Origin: Rhodospirillales bacterium
Lineage (GTDB): Bacteria > Pseudomonadota > Alphaproteobacteria > Acetobacterales > Acetobacteraceae
Direction of reading: 5' to 3'
Length of the DNA stretch: 64,000 nucleotides
NCBI GenBank assembly: GCA_028869995.1
Contig: JAGWQN010000093.1
Location: 1 to 64,000 of the forward strand
The translations under genes were made by a program, and so were the position numbers. Shown here piece by piece: positions 38,205 to 48,532 of the stretch. Position 1 is the stretch's first letter; every line of letters starts with the position of its first letter. Below the pieces are notes generated by a model that did no database searches, was not told the DNA's origin, and saw only the letters and a list, made by a program, of their open reading frames with translations.

Positions 38205-38237
38205 AGCCTCGCCGGCGCAACCACGATCAACGATCGG

Positions 38238-39491
38238 TCACGGCGCAACCGGGATTGGCTGGAAGGGCAGCACGTCGAGCATCTCGCCCGCGCGCAGCGC
38301 CGCAACGGGCGCCTCGAGCCTGGCCAGTCCGCCCGCCCCGAGCAGCGGCGCCAGCCGGCCCGAACCTTCCGGGCCCGCGCGCTCCGCCCACAGTTCGGCG
38401 CCGCGCTGAACGAGCCGCACCGCAACGAACTCCGTGCGGCCCGCCTTGCGCACGAGGGTGAAAGAGGACCGGGCACGCAACGGCACGGGCATGGCGGCAC
38501 CTGTGAGCCGTGCCAGCAGCGGACGCAGGAAGGCAACGGCGCCGGCCAGTGCCGCTTGCGGGTTACCGGGCAGGCCGACGAACAGAGACGTGCCGAGCCG
38601 CCCGACGGCGAGCGGCTTGCCGGGCTTCATCGCCACCGTCAGCACCTCGAGCGACCCACCGAGATCCTCCAGCGCGCGCCGAACGTGATCCTCCTCCCCC
38701 ACCGAAAGACCCGCCGTGGTCACCACGAGGTCCGCGTCCGCCGCCGCCTCACGCAAGGCCTCCCGCAGCGCTTCGACACGATCCTCGACACGGGGCAGCC
38801 GTCGCGGCGCTGCTCCCCACGCGCCCAGCAGCGCCGCGAGCATCGGCAGATTGGAATCGTGGATCTGACTTTCGGCCAGGCTTTCGTCGGTGCCGCGCAA
38901 CTCGTGCCCGCCCGAGAGCAGCGCCACGCGCGGGCGTCGTCGGACGCTTGCCTCGTCGATCCCCTGTGCCGCCAGCATCGCGGCATGTCGCCAGTCGAGC
39001 AGCGTGCCAGGTGACATCAGCCTCTGGCCGGCGCGCACGTCCTCACCCCGCCGGCGCAGATTGGTTCCCGCCGGCGGCGCGATGGCGAAGACGACCTCCT
39101 GGCCCACGCGTTGCGCCCGTTCCTGCGCGATCACGGCGTCCGCTCCCTGCGGAAGCGGCGCGCCAGTCAGGATGCGGTGAACCCCGCCCGGCACGAGCGA
39201 CCCGCGCGGATCGCCGGCGGCGGTCCGGCCGGTTATGGCCATTGAGCGGCCCGGCACGAGTTCCGCCGTGCGCACCGCGTAGCCGTCCATCGCCGACTGG
39301 TCGAAACCCGGCAGGTCGAGCCGTGCGCATATCGGGCTTGCCAGCACCCGGCCCGGACACGCCTCGGCCGCAACGCGCTCCGCCTCCAGCACGCTTCCGG
39401 CCAGCACCAGCACGCGCTCGAGGGCCTGTTCGAAGTCGAGGCTCGCCCGGCCGCCGCCGGCATGAGCCGAAATCGCGCTCATCGCCGCCAT
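38238..39491 (-). CDS. moeA: molybdopterin molybdotransferase
   Basis: DLPGFDQSAMDGYAVRTAEL...ILTGAPLPQGADAVIAQE...VVTTAGLSVGEEDHVRRAL...MKPGKPLAVGRLG...FVGLPGNPQAAL. Confidence 0.93.
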   Translation of the reverse strand: MAAMSAISAHAGGGRASLDFEQALERVLVLAGSVLEAERVAAEACPGRVLASPICARLDLPGFDQSAMDGYAVRTAELVPGRSMAITGRTAAGDPRGSLVPGGVHRILTGAPLPQGADAVIAQERAQRVGQEVVFAIAPPAGTNLRRRGEDVRAGQRLMSPGTLLDWRHAAMLAAQGIDEASVRRRPRVALLSGGHELRGTDESLAESQIHDSNLPMLAALLGAWGAAPRRLPRVEDRVEALREALREAAADADLVVTTAGLSVGEEDHVRRALEDLGGSLEVLTVAMKPGKPLAVGRLGTSLFVGLPGNPQAALAGAVAFLRPLLARLTGAAMPVPLRARSSFTLVRKAGRTEFVAVRLVQRGAELWAERAGPEGSGRLAPLLGAGGLARLEAPVAALRAGEMLDVLPFQPIPVAP

Positions 39492-39492
39492 C

Positions 39493-40689
39493 TCACCCCG
39501 CGCCGCGCCGGCGCGGCCTCGTGAGCAACGGGGCGAACTGCACGACGAACAGCGCGAAGGCTCCGGCCCAGGCAGCACCCGAGAAATCAAGCATGAGCAC
39601 ATAACTTCCTGGGACGATGGCCGCCAACAGCCGCAGCATGGCGGCGACGCTGACGAGCACGAAGACGACGGTGAGACGCGTGGAAGAGGTCAGGGCCTGG
39701 CCGGTATGGCCGAGCGATGCACGAGCCATGACGGCCAGCGTCATCGTACCGATCGCACCGACCGTGAGCGCATGCAGCGCGACCGATGCGGGCATGAGAG
39801 TGACGAAGCGGTCGACACCGAGCAGTGCGAGCCCGAAGGCGAGCCACGCATAGCCCAGGTGCAGCACGGCCAGCAGCGGCTCGCCAAGCGTCGCAAGCCC
39901 GCGCCACCGCGCGAGACGCAGCGCGTGGGCCACGCCAGCGGCCAGCAGCAGCACCGCCACCACGGCCGACCCGGGACGTACGACCCAAAGCGCCAGTCCG
40001 GCTAAACTCATGGCCAGCGCGGCACGATCGACCAGTCCGAACGGCGCCGGCAAGGCACCTTGGGGCTCGCGTCGCAGCAGCCAGTTGCGAGTAAAGCTCG
40101 GAATGATGCGACCGCCGATCAGCGTCACCAGCGCGGTCAGCGTCGCAATGCCGAGCCGCGCTCCCGCCATCGCAAGCCCGAAGCGCGCCGCTGCGCCGAC
40201 CTGCATCAACAGGTCGGCCACGAGCAGCACCCCGAGTGCCGCGAGAACCGGCAGGTTGCGCCAGTTTCGCCCGGTCACGATTTCCCGTCCGATCGCTGCC
40301 GTCAGCGCCGCCGGGAAGGCAAGGTCGAGCACGGCAGGAACCGCGACGGGAAGGCCACCGCCGACCAGCATCGCCACCCGCCCGACGATCCACAGCAACA
40401 CCAGCACGCCGAGCGAAGCGCCCTGCAGCGGCATGCGCCCGGTCCAGTTCGGGACCGCAGTGAACAGGAAGCCCGCCACCGTGGCGAGGGCAAAGCCGAA
40501 GATCATTTCATGGGCGTGCCAGAGCAGCGGCGCCATGGCCACCGGCAGAACCCTCCCCGCAGCCAGCAGCAGCAGCCAGAAAGGCACGGCGAACGCCGCC
40601 CACAATCCAGCGAGGAGGAAGAATGGTCGGAATCCGGCCGAGAGAACCGCCGGCGCCGTGGTTGCCCGGTAACGGGGAATGGCGCTCAT
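39493..40689 (-). CDS. nnrS: NnrS-family heme/copper-related membrane protein
   Basis: VLSAGFRPFFLLAGLWAAFAVPFWLLLLA...PLLWHAHEMIFGFALATVAGFLFTAVPNWTGR...LGHTGQAL. Confidence 0.93.
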   Translation of the reverse strand: MSAIPRYRATTAPAVLSAGFRPFFLLAGLWAAFAVPFWLLLLAAGRVLPVAMAPLLWHAHEMIFGFALATVAGFLFTAVPNWTGRMPLQGASLGVLVLLWIVGRVAMLVGGGLPVAVPAVLDLAFPAALTAAIGREIVTGRNWRNLPVLAALGVLLVADLLMQVGAAARFGLAMAGARLGIATLTALVTLIGGRIIPSFTRNWLLRREPQGALPAPFGLVDRAALAMSLAGLALWVVRPGSAVVAVLLLAAGVAHALRLARWRGLATLGEPLLAVLHLGYAWLAFGLALLGVDRFVTLMPASVALHALTVGAIGTMTLAVMARASLGHTGQALTSSTRLTVVFVLVSVAAMLRLLAAIVPGSYVLMLDFSGAAWAGAFALFVVQFAPLLTRPRRRGAG

Positions 40690-41018
40690 AAGCTGCCCTC
40701 GGCGTCGCCGCCCGTCCTAGTCTTGTGCGTGACCCGCACGCGTTGCGGCTCGGGGAAGCTCCACGCCAGCACGCGCTCGAGTGCCACCTTGGCCGGCTGC
40801 GGCGTGTTGGCCATGGCGCCGATCAAGTCCAGCCACATCTCTTCGCCACCATGGTCCAGGAGATGACGCAGGCGCGCTGCCACCAGAGCCCCCTCCTCGA
40901 CGCCTTCCGCCGCCGCGGCGGCGGTGATGCGCTGGCGCACGGTCGGTTCGGCGACGATCGCGAGCACAGCATCGGCACGCGTCGGGTTGGTGAGCTCGTC
41001 GAGGATATCGCCCAGCAC
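40686..41018 (-). CDS. small protein of unknown function in nitrate/NO cluster
   Basis: 110 aa MLGDILDELTNPTRADAVLAIVAEPTVRQRITAAAAAEGVEEGALVAARLRHLLDHGGEEMWLDLIGAMANTPQPAKVALERVLAWSFPEPQ...; 4-bp overlap with nnrS. Confidence 0.75.
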   Translation of the reverse strand: MLGDILDELTNPTRADAVLAIVAEPTVRQRITAAAAAEGVEEGALVAARLRHLLDHGGEEMWLDLIGAMANTPQPAKVALERVLAWSFPEPQRVRVTHKTRTGGDAEGSL

Positions 41019-41026
41019 GCCAACCT

Positions 41027-41851
41027 CTACTGCAGCAGCGGCGAGGTGGCCGCCGCCATGTCGCAGCCCAGCACCTCAGCCCCGCCGGCGAGAAGAGCGA
41101 CATACTGCGCAACAGCGCGCCGCCAGGCCTTTTCCTCAAGATAGGCCGCAAGGCGCTCGTGCACCTGCTCAAACGGCAGCTCCGCGCCCTGCGCCTTACG
41201 CTCGAGCCGCACAAGGTGAATGCCGTAGCGCGTTTCCACCAGCTCCGCCCCTGTCTCGCCTGGGCGCAGGCGGCGAAGAGCGTCCTCGAACTCGGGCGTG
41301 GTCTGCCCCGACGTGACCTGGCCCAACCGTCCGCCCGCCTCGGCGGAAGGGCAATCCGAGAGCGTGCGGGCAAAATCCTCAAACCGGTTCGGACACGTAC
41401 GGATCTCCTCGAGCACCGCCTGGGCTCGGGAAAGTGCCAGGGCGAAGGCAGCACGGTCGTTTCGGTCTGCACGGAACAGGATATGCAGCGGCTCATAGAG
41501 GTCGGGGCCGCGGAAGCGCGCACGGTTGGCAGCATGGTAACGGCGGCACGTCGCCTCATCTGCGCGTGGCGTGTGGATCTCCGCCTCCAGCAGTGCGCGG
41601 ATCAGCGCCTCGTCCTCCGTCTCGCGCATGCCCTCCTCGCTCCTCGGCTCCGCCACCAGGCCGAGCGCATGGGCACGTTGCAGCAGCAGTTCCCGCACGA
41701 CGACAGCGCGCGTCGCCGCGGCCCAAGCGGCCTGCGGTGAGTCCTCGGGATGGTTTTGGACCTCCCGTGCAATTGCTGCCGCAGGAATGACGACGCCGTT
41801 GACGGCAACCGTTACGCGCGCTGCTTGAGGATGTTGAATTGCGATGCGCAT
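41027..41851 (-). CDS. PpiC-type peptidyl-prolyl cis-trans isomerase (NifM-like), nar-associated
   Basis: MRIAIQHPQAARVTVAVNGVVI...EPLHILFRADRND...CPSAEAGGRLGQVTSGQTTPEFEDALRRLRPGETGAELVETRYGIHLVRLERK. Confidence 0.88.
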   Translation of the reverse strand: MRIAIQHPQAARVTVAVNGVVIPAAAIAREVQNHPEDSPQAAWAAATRAVVVRELLLQRAHALGLVAEPRSEEGMRETEDEALIRALLEAEIHTPRADEATCRRYHAANRARFRGPDLYEPLHILFRADRNDRAAFALALSRAQAVLEEIRTCPNRFEDFARTLSDCPSAEAGGRLGQVTSGQTTPEFEDALRRLRPGETGAELVETRYGIHLVRLERKAQGAELPFEQVHERLAAYLEEKAWRRAVAQYVALLAGGAEVLGCDMAAATSPLLQ

Positions 41852-41858
41852 GCCGCCC

Positions 41859-42581
41859 TCAGTCCCCGGCGCCTGTTGCCGGATGCGTGCTTGCCGGGTT
41901 CCGGCTACGCACCACCTGGTAGCCGGGACGACCCAAATACCAGACCGGCGCACTCCAGATATGAACCAGGCGGGTAAACGGGAACACCAGGAAGACCGTG
42001 AGCCCGAAGAACAGATGCACCCTGAAGATCGGGCTCGTCCCGACCAGCAGTGCCGCCGCACCGGGGTGCAGTGTCAGGATCCCCTGTGCCCAGCCCATGA
42101 AACGGACCATTTCCGCGCCATCGAGATGCTGCGCGGAGAAGGGGATGGTCGCCAGCCCCAGGGTCAACTGCAGCCACAGCAGCATCAGGATAAAGATATC
42201 GGCGAAGCTCGACGTGACGCGTATGCGTGCATCGAGAAGCCGACGATGAACCAGCATCGCGAGCCCGATCCAGCAGGCGATACCCGCGAGACCGCCAACG
42301 ACCATCGCCAGAAGTTGTTTGGCCGTGTGACTGATGCCGAGTGCCTCCAGCAACGCCAGCGGTGTCAACAGCCCGACGAGATGACCGACGAAGATCACCA
42401 GAATACCGACGTGGAACAGATTGGATCCCCAGATCATCTGTCGCCGGCGCAAAAGCTGGCTCGAACCCGAGCGCCATGTGTATTGCGAGTGATCGAACCG
42501 CAGCACACTCCCGACCAGAAAAACGGTCAGAGCGAAATATGGGTACCAGCCGTAGAGTGCCGTGTTGAGCCAAGCGCTCAT
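41859..42581 (-). CDS. narI: respiratory nitrate reductase, gamma subunit
   Basis: GWYPYFALTVFLVGSVLRFDHSQYTWRSGSSQLLRRRQMIWGSNLFHVGILVIFVGHLVGLLTP. Confidence 0.95.
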   Translation of the reverse strand: MSAWLNTALYGWYPYFALTVFLVGSVLRFDHSQYTWRSGSSQLLRRRQMIWGSNLFHVGILVIFVGHLVGLLTPLALLEALGISHTAKQLLAMVVGGLAGIACWIGLAMLVHRRLLDARIRVTSSFADIFILMLLWLQLTLGLATIPFSAQHLDGAEMVRFMGWAQGILTLHPGAAALLVGTSPIFRVHLFFGLTVFLVFPFTRLVHIWSAPVWYLGRPGYQVVRSRNPASTHPATGAGD

Positions 42582-42593
42582 GATCGTCTCTCC

Positions 42594-43289
42594 TCAGGCG
42601 CCGAGGGCGTCGCCACGCCCCATATCGCGTTGGGCCGCGCGCAGGCGGGTGCGCAGCCGGTCGGAGCTGCACCCATCTATGGACTCGCCGGGACCAAAAC
42701 GAACCGCTGTCTCTTCCCATGCCGCATCGAGCGCCGCGAGATCATCCGGATCCTCGTCGGGAATAGCCGAGGCCCCCGTTCGCGGCGCCTGAGCAAGTGC
42801 CGCCACGGCCGCCATCACGACGCCGTATCCGGCATCGCGCCTCGCGAGCCGCTCGGTCAGTTCTCGCAGAATGGCAGCCGGTTCGGCGAGCAGCGCCTGG
42901 GCGGCAGCGACCGCGAGCAGCGACAGGAACTCAAGAAACAAGGGAAGAAAATCGGGCAACTCACCGGGCACAACGTCAAGCCCGTGTTCCTCGTAAAGGC
43001 TCAGCAGGTCGACCATAGCCTGGCCGCGGTCACGTCCTTCGCCGTGCACATGTTCGAACAAATGCAGCGACAGCGAACGACCTCGATCGAACAGCCCGAC
43101 ATAGCGTTCTTCGATTTCGTAAAGATCCGTCTCGGCAATCTCGTGGAGGAACGTTGATAGAGCCGCCTGGTGCTCAACCTCCAGCAACGCCTCCTCTTCC
43201 AGGATGGCCGCCATGGCGTTCGCGTTGTCTCTGAGTTCCGCGGTGGGATATGACAGCAGCGCCGCGAGCACCCGATAGGTCTGCGCCAT
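42594..43289 (-). CDS. narJ: nitrate reductase molybdenum cofactor assembly chaperone
   Basis: MAQTYRVLAALLSYPTAELRDNANAMAAILEEE...DRGRSLSLHLFEHVHGEGRDRGQAMVDLL...ELPDFLPLFLEFLS. Confidence 0.95.
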   Translation of the reverse strand: MAQTYRVLAALLSYPTAELRDNANAMAAILEEEALLEVEHQAALSTFLHEIAETDLYEIEERYVGLFDRGRSLSLHLFEHVHGEGRDRGQAMVDLLSLYEEHGLDVVPGELPDFLPLFLEFLSLLAVAAAQALLAEPAAILRELTERLARRDAGYGVVMAAVAALAQAPRTGASAIPDEDPDDLAALDAAWEETAVRFGPGESIDGCSSDRLRTRLRAAQRDMGRGDALGA

Positions 43290-44812
43290 CACCCGACCTC
43301 CATCGGAGACCTGCCACGCGCTGCCTTCTGGCCGAACAGATCGAATCCGGTTCGCCCGCTGCAGCCTTCGCCGAAGGAAAAGCCGCAACCGCCTCGCAGC
43401 TGGTAGGCATCCTCACCCGTCTCCCGGTGCACCGTGGGAATGACGAAGCGGTCTTCATAGTTGGCGATCGCCAGCAGCTTGCACATCGCCTCGATATCCG
43501 TCCCGGTGAGGCCCACGCTCTGAGCCACCGCCTCGTCGGTCAGGCCATCGACGGTCTTCGCCCGCATATAGGCGCGCATGGCGAGCATCCGTCGCAGCGC
43601 CAACTCCACAGGTTCAGTGCGGCCGGCGGTGAGCATGTTGGCGAGATAGCGGACCGGTATGCGCAGCGAGGCGACATCCGGCAGGCCGCCATTCTCCCCA
43701 AGGTTGCCCGCCGCGGCCGCAGACTGGATCGGTGACAGCGGCGGCACATACCAAACCATCGGCAAGGTGCGGTACTCGGGATGCAGCGGGAAGGCGATGC
43801 GCCAGTCCATTGCCATCCGCCATACGGGCGAGCGCCGCGCCGCCTCCAGCCACGCCTCGGCAATTCCGTCGGCGCGCGCCTGCGCCTGTACCGCGGGATC
43901 GAATGGATCGAGAAAAACCTTGAGCTGCGCCTCATAAAGATCGCCCTCATCAGCGACCGAAGCGGCTTCCTCGATACGGTCGGCATCGTAAAGAACGACG
44001 CCGAGGTAGCGTATCCTGCCAACGCAGGTTTCTGAGCATACGGTTGGCTGGCCCGCCTCGATGCGAGGGTAACAAAAAATGCACTTTTCCGATTTCCCGG
44101 ACGACCAGTTATAGTAAATCTTTTTGTATGGGCATCCCGACACGCACATGCGCCACCCACGACATTTGTCCTGATCGATCAGGACGATCCCATCTTCCTC
44201 TCGCTTGTAAATCGCACCTGACGGGCACGCAGCGGCGCAAGCCGGATTGAGGCAATGTTCGCACAGACGCGGCAGATACATCATGAAGGTATTTTCGAAG
44301 GCGCCGTAGATGTCCTTCTGAACGCCTTCGAAGTTGATGTCGCGTGACCTCTTCTCGAACTCTCCCCCCAGGATCTCCTCCCAGTTCGGACCCCACTCGA
44401 TCTTTTCCATCCGCTCACCCGAGATCAACGAGCGCGGCCGCGCGGTCGGCATCGACTTGCCTTCCGGCGCGGTCTGCAAGTGCGCATAATCGAAGGTGAA
44501 GGGTTCGTAGTAGTCATCAATTTCGGGTAAATCTGGGTTGGCAAAGATATTGGCAAGCACACGCCACTTGGCACCGATGCGCGGCTCGATACGACCGTTG
44601 CTTTTTCGTATCCACCCGCCATTCCATCGCTTCTGGTTTTCCCACTCCTTGGGATAGCCAATCCCCGGTTTGGTCTCGACGTTGTTGAACCAGGCGTATT
44701 CCACACCCTCCCGGCTGGTCCATACGTTCTTGCACGTAACAGAGCACGTGTGGCAGCCAATGCACTTGTCCAGATTCAGGACCATCGCAATCTGCGCCCG
44801 GACCTTCATCAC
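43289..44812 (-). CDS. narH: respiratory nitrate reductase, beta subunit
   Basis: MKVRAQIAMVLNLDKCIGCHTCSVTCKNVWTSREGVEYAWFNNVETKPGIGYPKEWENQ; multiple 4Fe-4S Cys clusters. Confidence 0.97.
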   Translation of the reverse strand: MMKVRAQIAMVLNLDKCIGCHTCSVTCKNVWTSREGVEYAWFNNVETKPGIGYPKEWENQKRWNGGWIRKSNGRIEPRIGAKWRVLANIFANPDLPEIDDYYEPFTFDYAHLQTAPEGKSMPTARPRSLISGERMEKIEWGPNWEEILGGEFEKRSRDINFEGVQKDIYGAFENTFMMYLPRLCEHCLNPACAAACPSGAIYKREEDGIVLIDQDKCRGWRMCVSGCPYKKIYYNWSSGKSEKCIFCYPRIEAGQPTVCSETCVGRIRYLGVVLYDADRIEEAASVADEGDLYEAQLKVFLDPFDPAVQAQARADGIAEAWLEAARRSPVWRMAMDWRIAFPLHPEYRTLPMVWYVPPLSPIQSAAAAGNLGENGGLPDVASLRIPVRYLANMLTAGRTEPVELALRRMLAMRAYMRAKTVDGLTDEAVAQSVGLTGTDIEAMCKLLAIANYEDRFVIPTVHRETGEDAYQLRGGCGFSFGEGCSGRTGFDLFGQKAARGRSPMEVG

Positions 44813-47800
44813 ACGCTCTCCTTTGCGGTCGCGGGTTCGTCATCGAGCCAGTCGATTTTTGTCATGCGTCGTACAACGATAAATTCGTCGCGATTGGAGC
44901 CGACCGTGCCGTAGTAGTTGAAACCATAGGCTTGCTGTGCATAGCCGCCGATCATGTGTGTGGGCTTCAGCACGGCCCTCGTCACCGAATTGTGGATGCC
45001 TCCACGCTGCCCCGTGATCTCGCTGCCGGGAACGTTCACGATCTTCTCCTGCGCGTGGTACATCAACGACATACCAGGGTTCACGCGTTGGGAGACGACG
45101 GCACGGGCCACCAAGGCGCCATTGGCGTTATAGGCTTCCACCCAGTCATTGTCGGCGATGCCCGCCTCGCGCGCGTCGTCCTCGCTGATCCAGATGACCG
45201 GCCCGCCGCGGTTCAGCGTCAGCATAAGAAGATTATCCGTGTACGTGCTGTGGATGCCCCATTTCTGGTGTGGCGTAATGAAGTTAAGCACGATCTCCTT
45301 GTTGCCGTTACCATGCCGGCCACGCACCGGCGCCACGGCTTTGGTATCAACCGGCGGCCTCCAGGTCGCAAACGCTTCCCCGAACGCACGCATCCACGTG
45401 TGATCTTGATATAATTGTTGGCGTCCGGTCAGTGTACGCCACGGAATAAGTTCGTGTACGTTGGTATATCCGGCGTTGTAGCAGACCTTTTCGCTCTCAA
45501 TACCGGACCAGGTCGGTGAGGTGATGATCTTCCGAGGCTGCGCCTGCAGGTCCCGGTAGCGAATCTTCTCGTCTTCCTTCGATTGCGCAAGATGGGTGTG
45601 AGTGCGACCCGTTATCTTACCGAGCGCCTCCCAAGCCTTGACTGCAACTTCGCCATTCGTTTCGGGTGCGAGGCTAAGAACCGCCTCGATGGCATCGATA
45701 TCGGTGCTCATGTTCGGTTGGCCGTTGGCGGCGCGGCCGTTCAGTTCGCGCAGAAAGTCCATCTCATGCTGGGTGTTCCAGCCGATCCCTTTGCCTCCGT
45801 TTCCAAGCTTCTCCAGAAGAGGTCCGACCGAGGTGAAGCGTTCGTGGATCGCCGTATAGTCCCGTTCGATAACCGTGACGGACGGCATGGTGCGTCCGGG
45901 TACCGGCGCCGTCCCGGCAGCCTTCCAGTCACGCACGTCATAGGGCTGCGCCAGCTCACCGGCGGTGTCATGCAGGATCGGGCTGAGCACGACATCCGTT
46001 TCCTTACCCAGCACCTCCGGCGCGACCTTCGAGAAGACTTCCGCGAAACCACGGTAGATGTCCCAGTCAGACCGTGACTCCCACGCCGGATCCACCGCCG
46101 CGGAAAGCGGATGGATGAACGGATGCATGTCAGAAGTGTTGAGATCCGCCTTCTCATACCACGTCGCCGTCGGGAGCACGATGTCGGAATAGACACACGT
46201 TGTGCTCATGCGGAAATCGATCGTCACCAGCAGGTCGAGCTTTCCCTCGGGGGCCTTCTCATGCCAGGCAACGTCGCGCGGCTTCTCCCGCCCCTCGGCG
46301 CCGAGATCGCGGCCAAGCACACCATTCGACGTACCCAACAGATGCCTGAGAAAATACTCGTGGCCTTTTCCCGATGAACCGAGAAGATTGGACCTCCAGA
46401 CAAACATATTGCGGGGCCAATTCGCAGGATCGTCAGGATCGTGACAGGCGAGCTCAAGCTCGCCTGATGCCAGTGCCCGTGCGACATAATCCTTCGTATC
46501 CAACCCTGCAGACCTGGCACGTGCTGCGATCGAAAGTGGATTTTGTTTCAATTGCGGCGCAGACGGAAGCCAGCCCATGCGTTCGGCGCGAACGTTGTAG
46601 TCGATCAGACTGCCCGACCAGTCGCCGGCAGGAGCTGTGGGCGACAGGATTTCCGACGGCGCAAGCGTTTCATAGCGCCACTGGTCGGTATGGGCATAGA
46701 AAAAGGATGTCGCGTTCTGCTGGCGTGGCGGCCGGTTCCAGTCGAGTGCAAAGGCCACAGGCAGCCACCCGGTCTGCGGGCGCAGCTTCTCCTGACCCAC
46801 ATAGTGCGACCAGCCTCCGCCGGACTGCCCGACACATCCGCAGAACACCAGGAGATTGATGATCCCCCGATAGCTCATATCCATATGATACCAATGATTG
46901 AGCCCCGCACCGAGGATAACCATCGACCGGCCGTTGGTTTTTTCAGCCGTGGACGCGAACTCTCGCGCAACATGGATAATCTGCTGACGCGGTACGCCGG
47001 TCACGCGCTCCGCCCAGGCCGGCGTGAAGGGCTGGTCCGCATCGTAGTCACGCGCAACGTTGTCGCCGCCCAAGCCTCGATCGAGCCCGTAATTGGCACA
47101 AAGCAGATCGAAGACCGTCGCGACGAGCGTCTCCCCCTCGCGCAGGTGAAGCTTGCGAGCCGGCACGTTGCGCGGCTGCACCTCTGGATGATCCGTCGCG
47201 GCAAATCCGTTGCGCGCGGCCGCACCAAAATAGGGGAACGCAACGGGCACGACCTCCCCGCCGGACGCGAGCGTGAGCATGAGCCGGACCTCGCGCCCGA
47301 GGCCATCGCGCGGCTCAAGATTCCATTTGCCCTGCTCTCCCCACCGGAATCCGATCGAGCCGCGCGGCACAACCGGCAGTCCCGCCTCGTCCAGCGCCAC
47401 CGTCTTCCAGGCGGGGTTGTTCGCCTCGGCGAGCCCGTCGGAAAAGTCGTCTGCCCGCAATAGACGCTCCGGCACGAAGTGCTCGCCCTGGCGCACGAGA
47501 CGCACCAGCATCGGCATATCACTGTAGCGCCTCGCATAGTCGTCGAAGTAGGGAACCTGACGATCGAGATGGAACTCACGCAGGACGACATGGCCCATCG
47601 CCATCGCCAGAGCCGCATCCGTTCCCTGCTTCGGATGGAGCCAGAGATCGGCGAATTTCGTTGCTTCAGCGTAATCGGGAGAAATGACAACGCTCTTGGC
47701 GCCGCGGTATCGCGCTTCGGTGTAGAAATGAGCGTCCGGCGTGCGCGTCTGCGGCACATTGGAGCCCCAGAGGATGAGGTAGCCCGCGTTGTACCAGTCG

Positions 47801-48522
47801 GCACTCTCGGGTACATCGGTCTGCTCGCCCCATGTCATCGGACTGGCCGGCGGCAAGTCACAATACCAGTCATAGAAACTGAGGCAGACACCGCCGAGCA
47901 GCGAGAGATAACGCGCACCGGCGGCATAGGAGAGCATCGACATCGCCGGGATCGGCGAGAAGCCGACGACACGGTCCGGACCATGAGCCTTGATCGTGTA
48001 TGCGTTTGCGGCGGCGACGATCTCGTTGACCTCGTCCCAGCGTGCGCGCACGAAGCCCCCCAGACCGCGCCGGGTGACATAACTCGCGCGCTTCTCGGCG
48101 TCCTCGACGATCGATGCCCATGCGGCGACGGGCGAACGCGTCGCGCGCGCCTCGCGCCACAGTCTCAGAAGGCGGCTGCGCACCAGCGGGTGCTTCAGAC
48201 GGTTCGCAGAATAGAGATACCATGAATAGCTCGCCCCGCGCGCGCAGCCGCGTGGCTCGTGATTGGGCATGTCTGGGCGCGTACGGGGATAATCTGTCTG
48301 TTGTGTTTCCCAGGTAACAATCCCACCCTTGACGTAGATCTTCCAGGAACAGGACCCGGTGCAGTTCACGCCGTGTGTCGATCGGACGATTTTGTCGTGC
48401 TGCCAGCGCTTACGATAGGCGTCCTCCCAGTCGCGCGGTTCGTCGGTGGTGACACCGTGGCCGCCAGCAAAGGTTTCGTTGCGACGACGGAAGAACGTCA
48501 GGCGATCCAGAAACAAGCTCAT
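44809..48522 (-). CDS. narG: respiratory nitrate reductase, alpha subunit
   Basis: 1237 aa; WEDAYRKRWQHDKIVRSTHGVNCTGSCSWKIYVKGGIVTWETQQTDYPRTRPDMPNHEPRGCARGASYSWYLYSANRLKHP. Confidence 0.98.
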   Translation of the reverse strand: MSLFLDRLTFFRRRNETFAGGHGVTTDEPRDWEDAYRKRWQHDKIVRSTHGVNCTGSCSWKIYVKGGIVTWETQQTDYPRTRPDMPNHEPRGCARGASYSWYLYSANRLKHPLVRSRLLRLWREARATRSPVAAWASIVEDAEKRASYVTRRGLGGFVRARWDEVNEIVAAANAYTIKAHGPDRVVGFSPIPAMSMLSYAAGARYLSLLGGVCLSFYDWYCDLPPASPMTWGEQTDVPESADWYNAGYLILWGSNVPQTRTPDAHFYTEARYRGAKSVVISPDYAEATKFADLWLHPKQGTDAALAMAMGHVVLREFHLDRQVPYFDDYARRYSDMPMLVRLVRQGEHFVPERLLRADDFSDGLAEANNPAWKTVALDEAGLPVVPRGSIGFRWGEQGKWNLEPRDGLGREVRLMLTLASGGEVVPVAFPYFGAAARNGFAATDHPEVQPRNVPARKLHLREGETLVATVFDLLCANYGLDRGLGGDNVARDYDADQPFTPAWAERVTGVPRQQIIHVAREFASTAEKTNGRSMVILGAGLNHWYHMDMSYRGIINLLVFCGCVGQSGGGWSHYVGQEKLRPQTGWLPVAFALDWNRPPRQQNATSFFYAHTDQWRYETLAPSEILSPTAPAGDWSGSLIDYNVRAERMGWLPSAPQLKQNPLSIAARARSAGLDTKDYVARALASGELELACHDPDDPANWPRNMFVWRSNLLGSSGKGHEYFLRHLLGTSNGVLGRDLGAEGREKPRDVAWHEKAPEGKLDLLVTIDFRMSTTCVYSDIVLPTATWYEKADLNTSDMHPFIHPLSAAVDPAWESRSDWDIYRGFAEVFSKVAPEVLGKETDVVLSPILHDTAGELAQPYDVRDWKAAGTAPVPGRTMPSVTVIERDYTAIHERFTSVGPLLEKLGNGGKGIGWNTQHEMDFLRELNGRAANGQPNMSTDIDAIEAVLSLAPETNGEVAVKAWEALGKITGRTHTHLAQSKEDEKIRYRDLQAQPRKIITSPTWSGIESEKVCYNAGYTNVHELIPWRTLTGRQQLYQDHTWMRAFGEAFATWRPPVDTKAVAPVRGRHGNGNKEIVLNFITPHQKWGIHSTYTDNLLMLTLNRGGPVIWISEDDAREAGIADNDWVEAYNANGALVARAVVSQRVNPGMSLMYHAQEKIVNVPGSEITGQRGGIHNSVTRAVLKPTHMIGGYAQQAYGFNYYGTVGSNRDEFIVVRRMTKIDWLDDEPATAKESV

Positions 48523-48532
48523 CGTTGTGCCC

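Noticed and set aside
41844-43157. 437-aa ORF antisense to narI/narJ
   Set aside because: Antisense to two confidently assigned nar genes; no domain recognisable.
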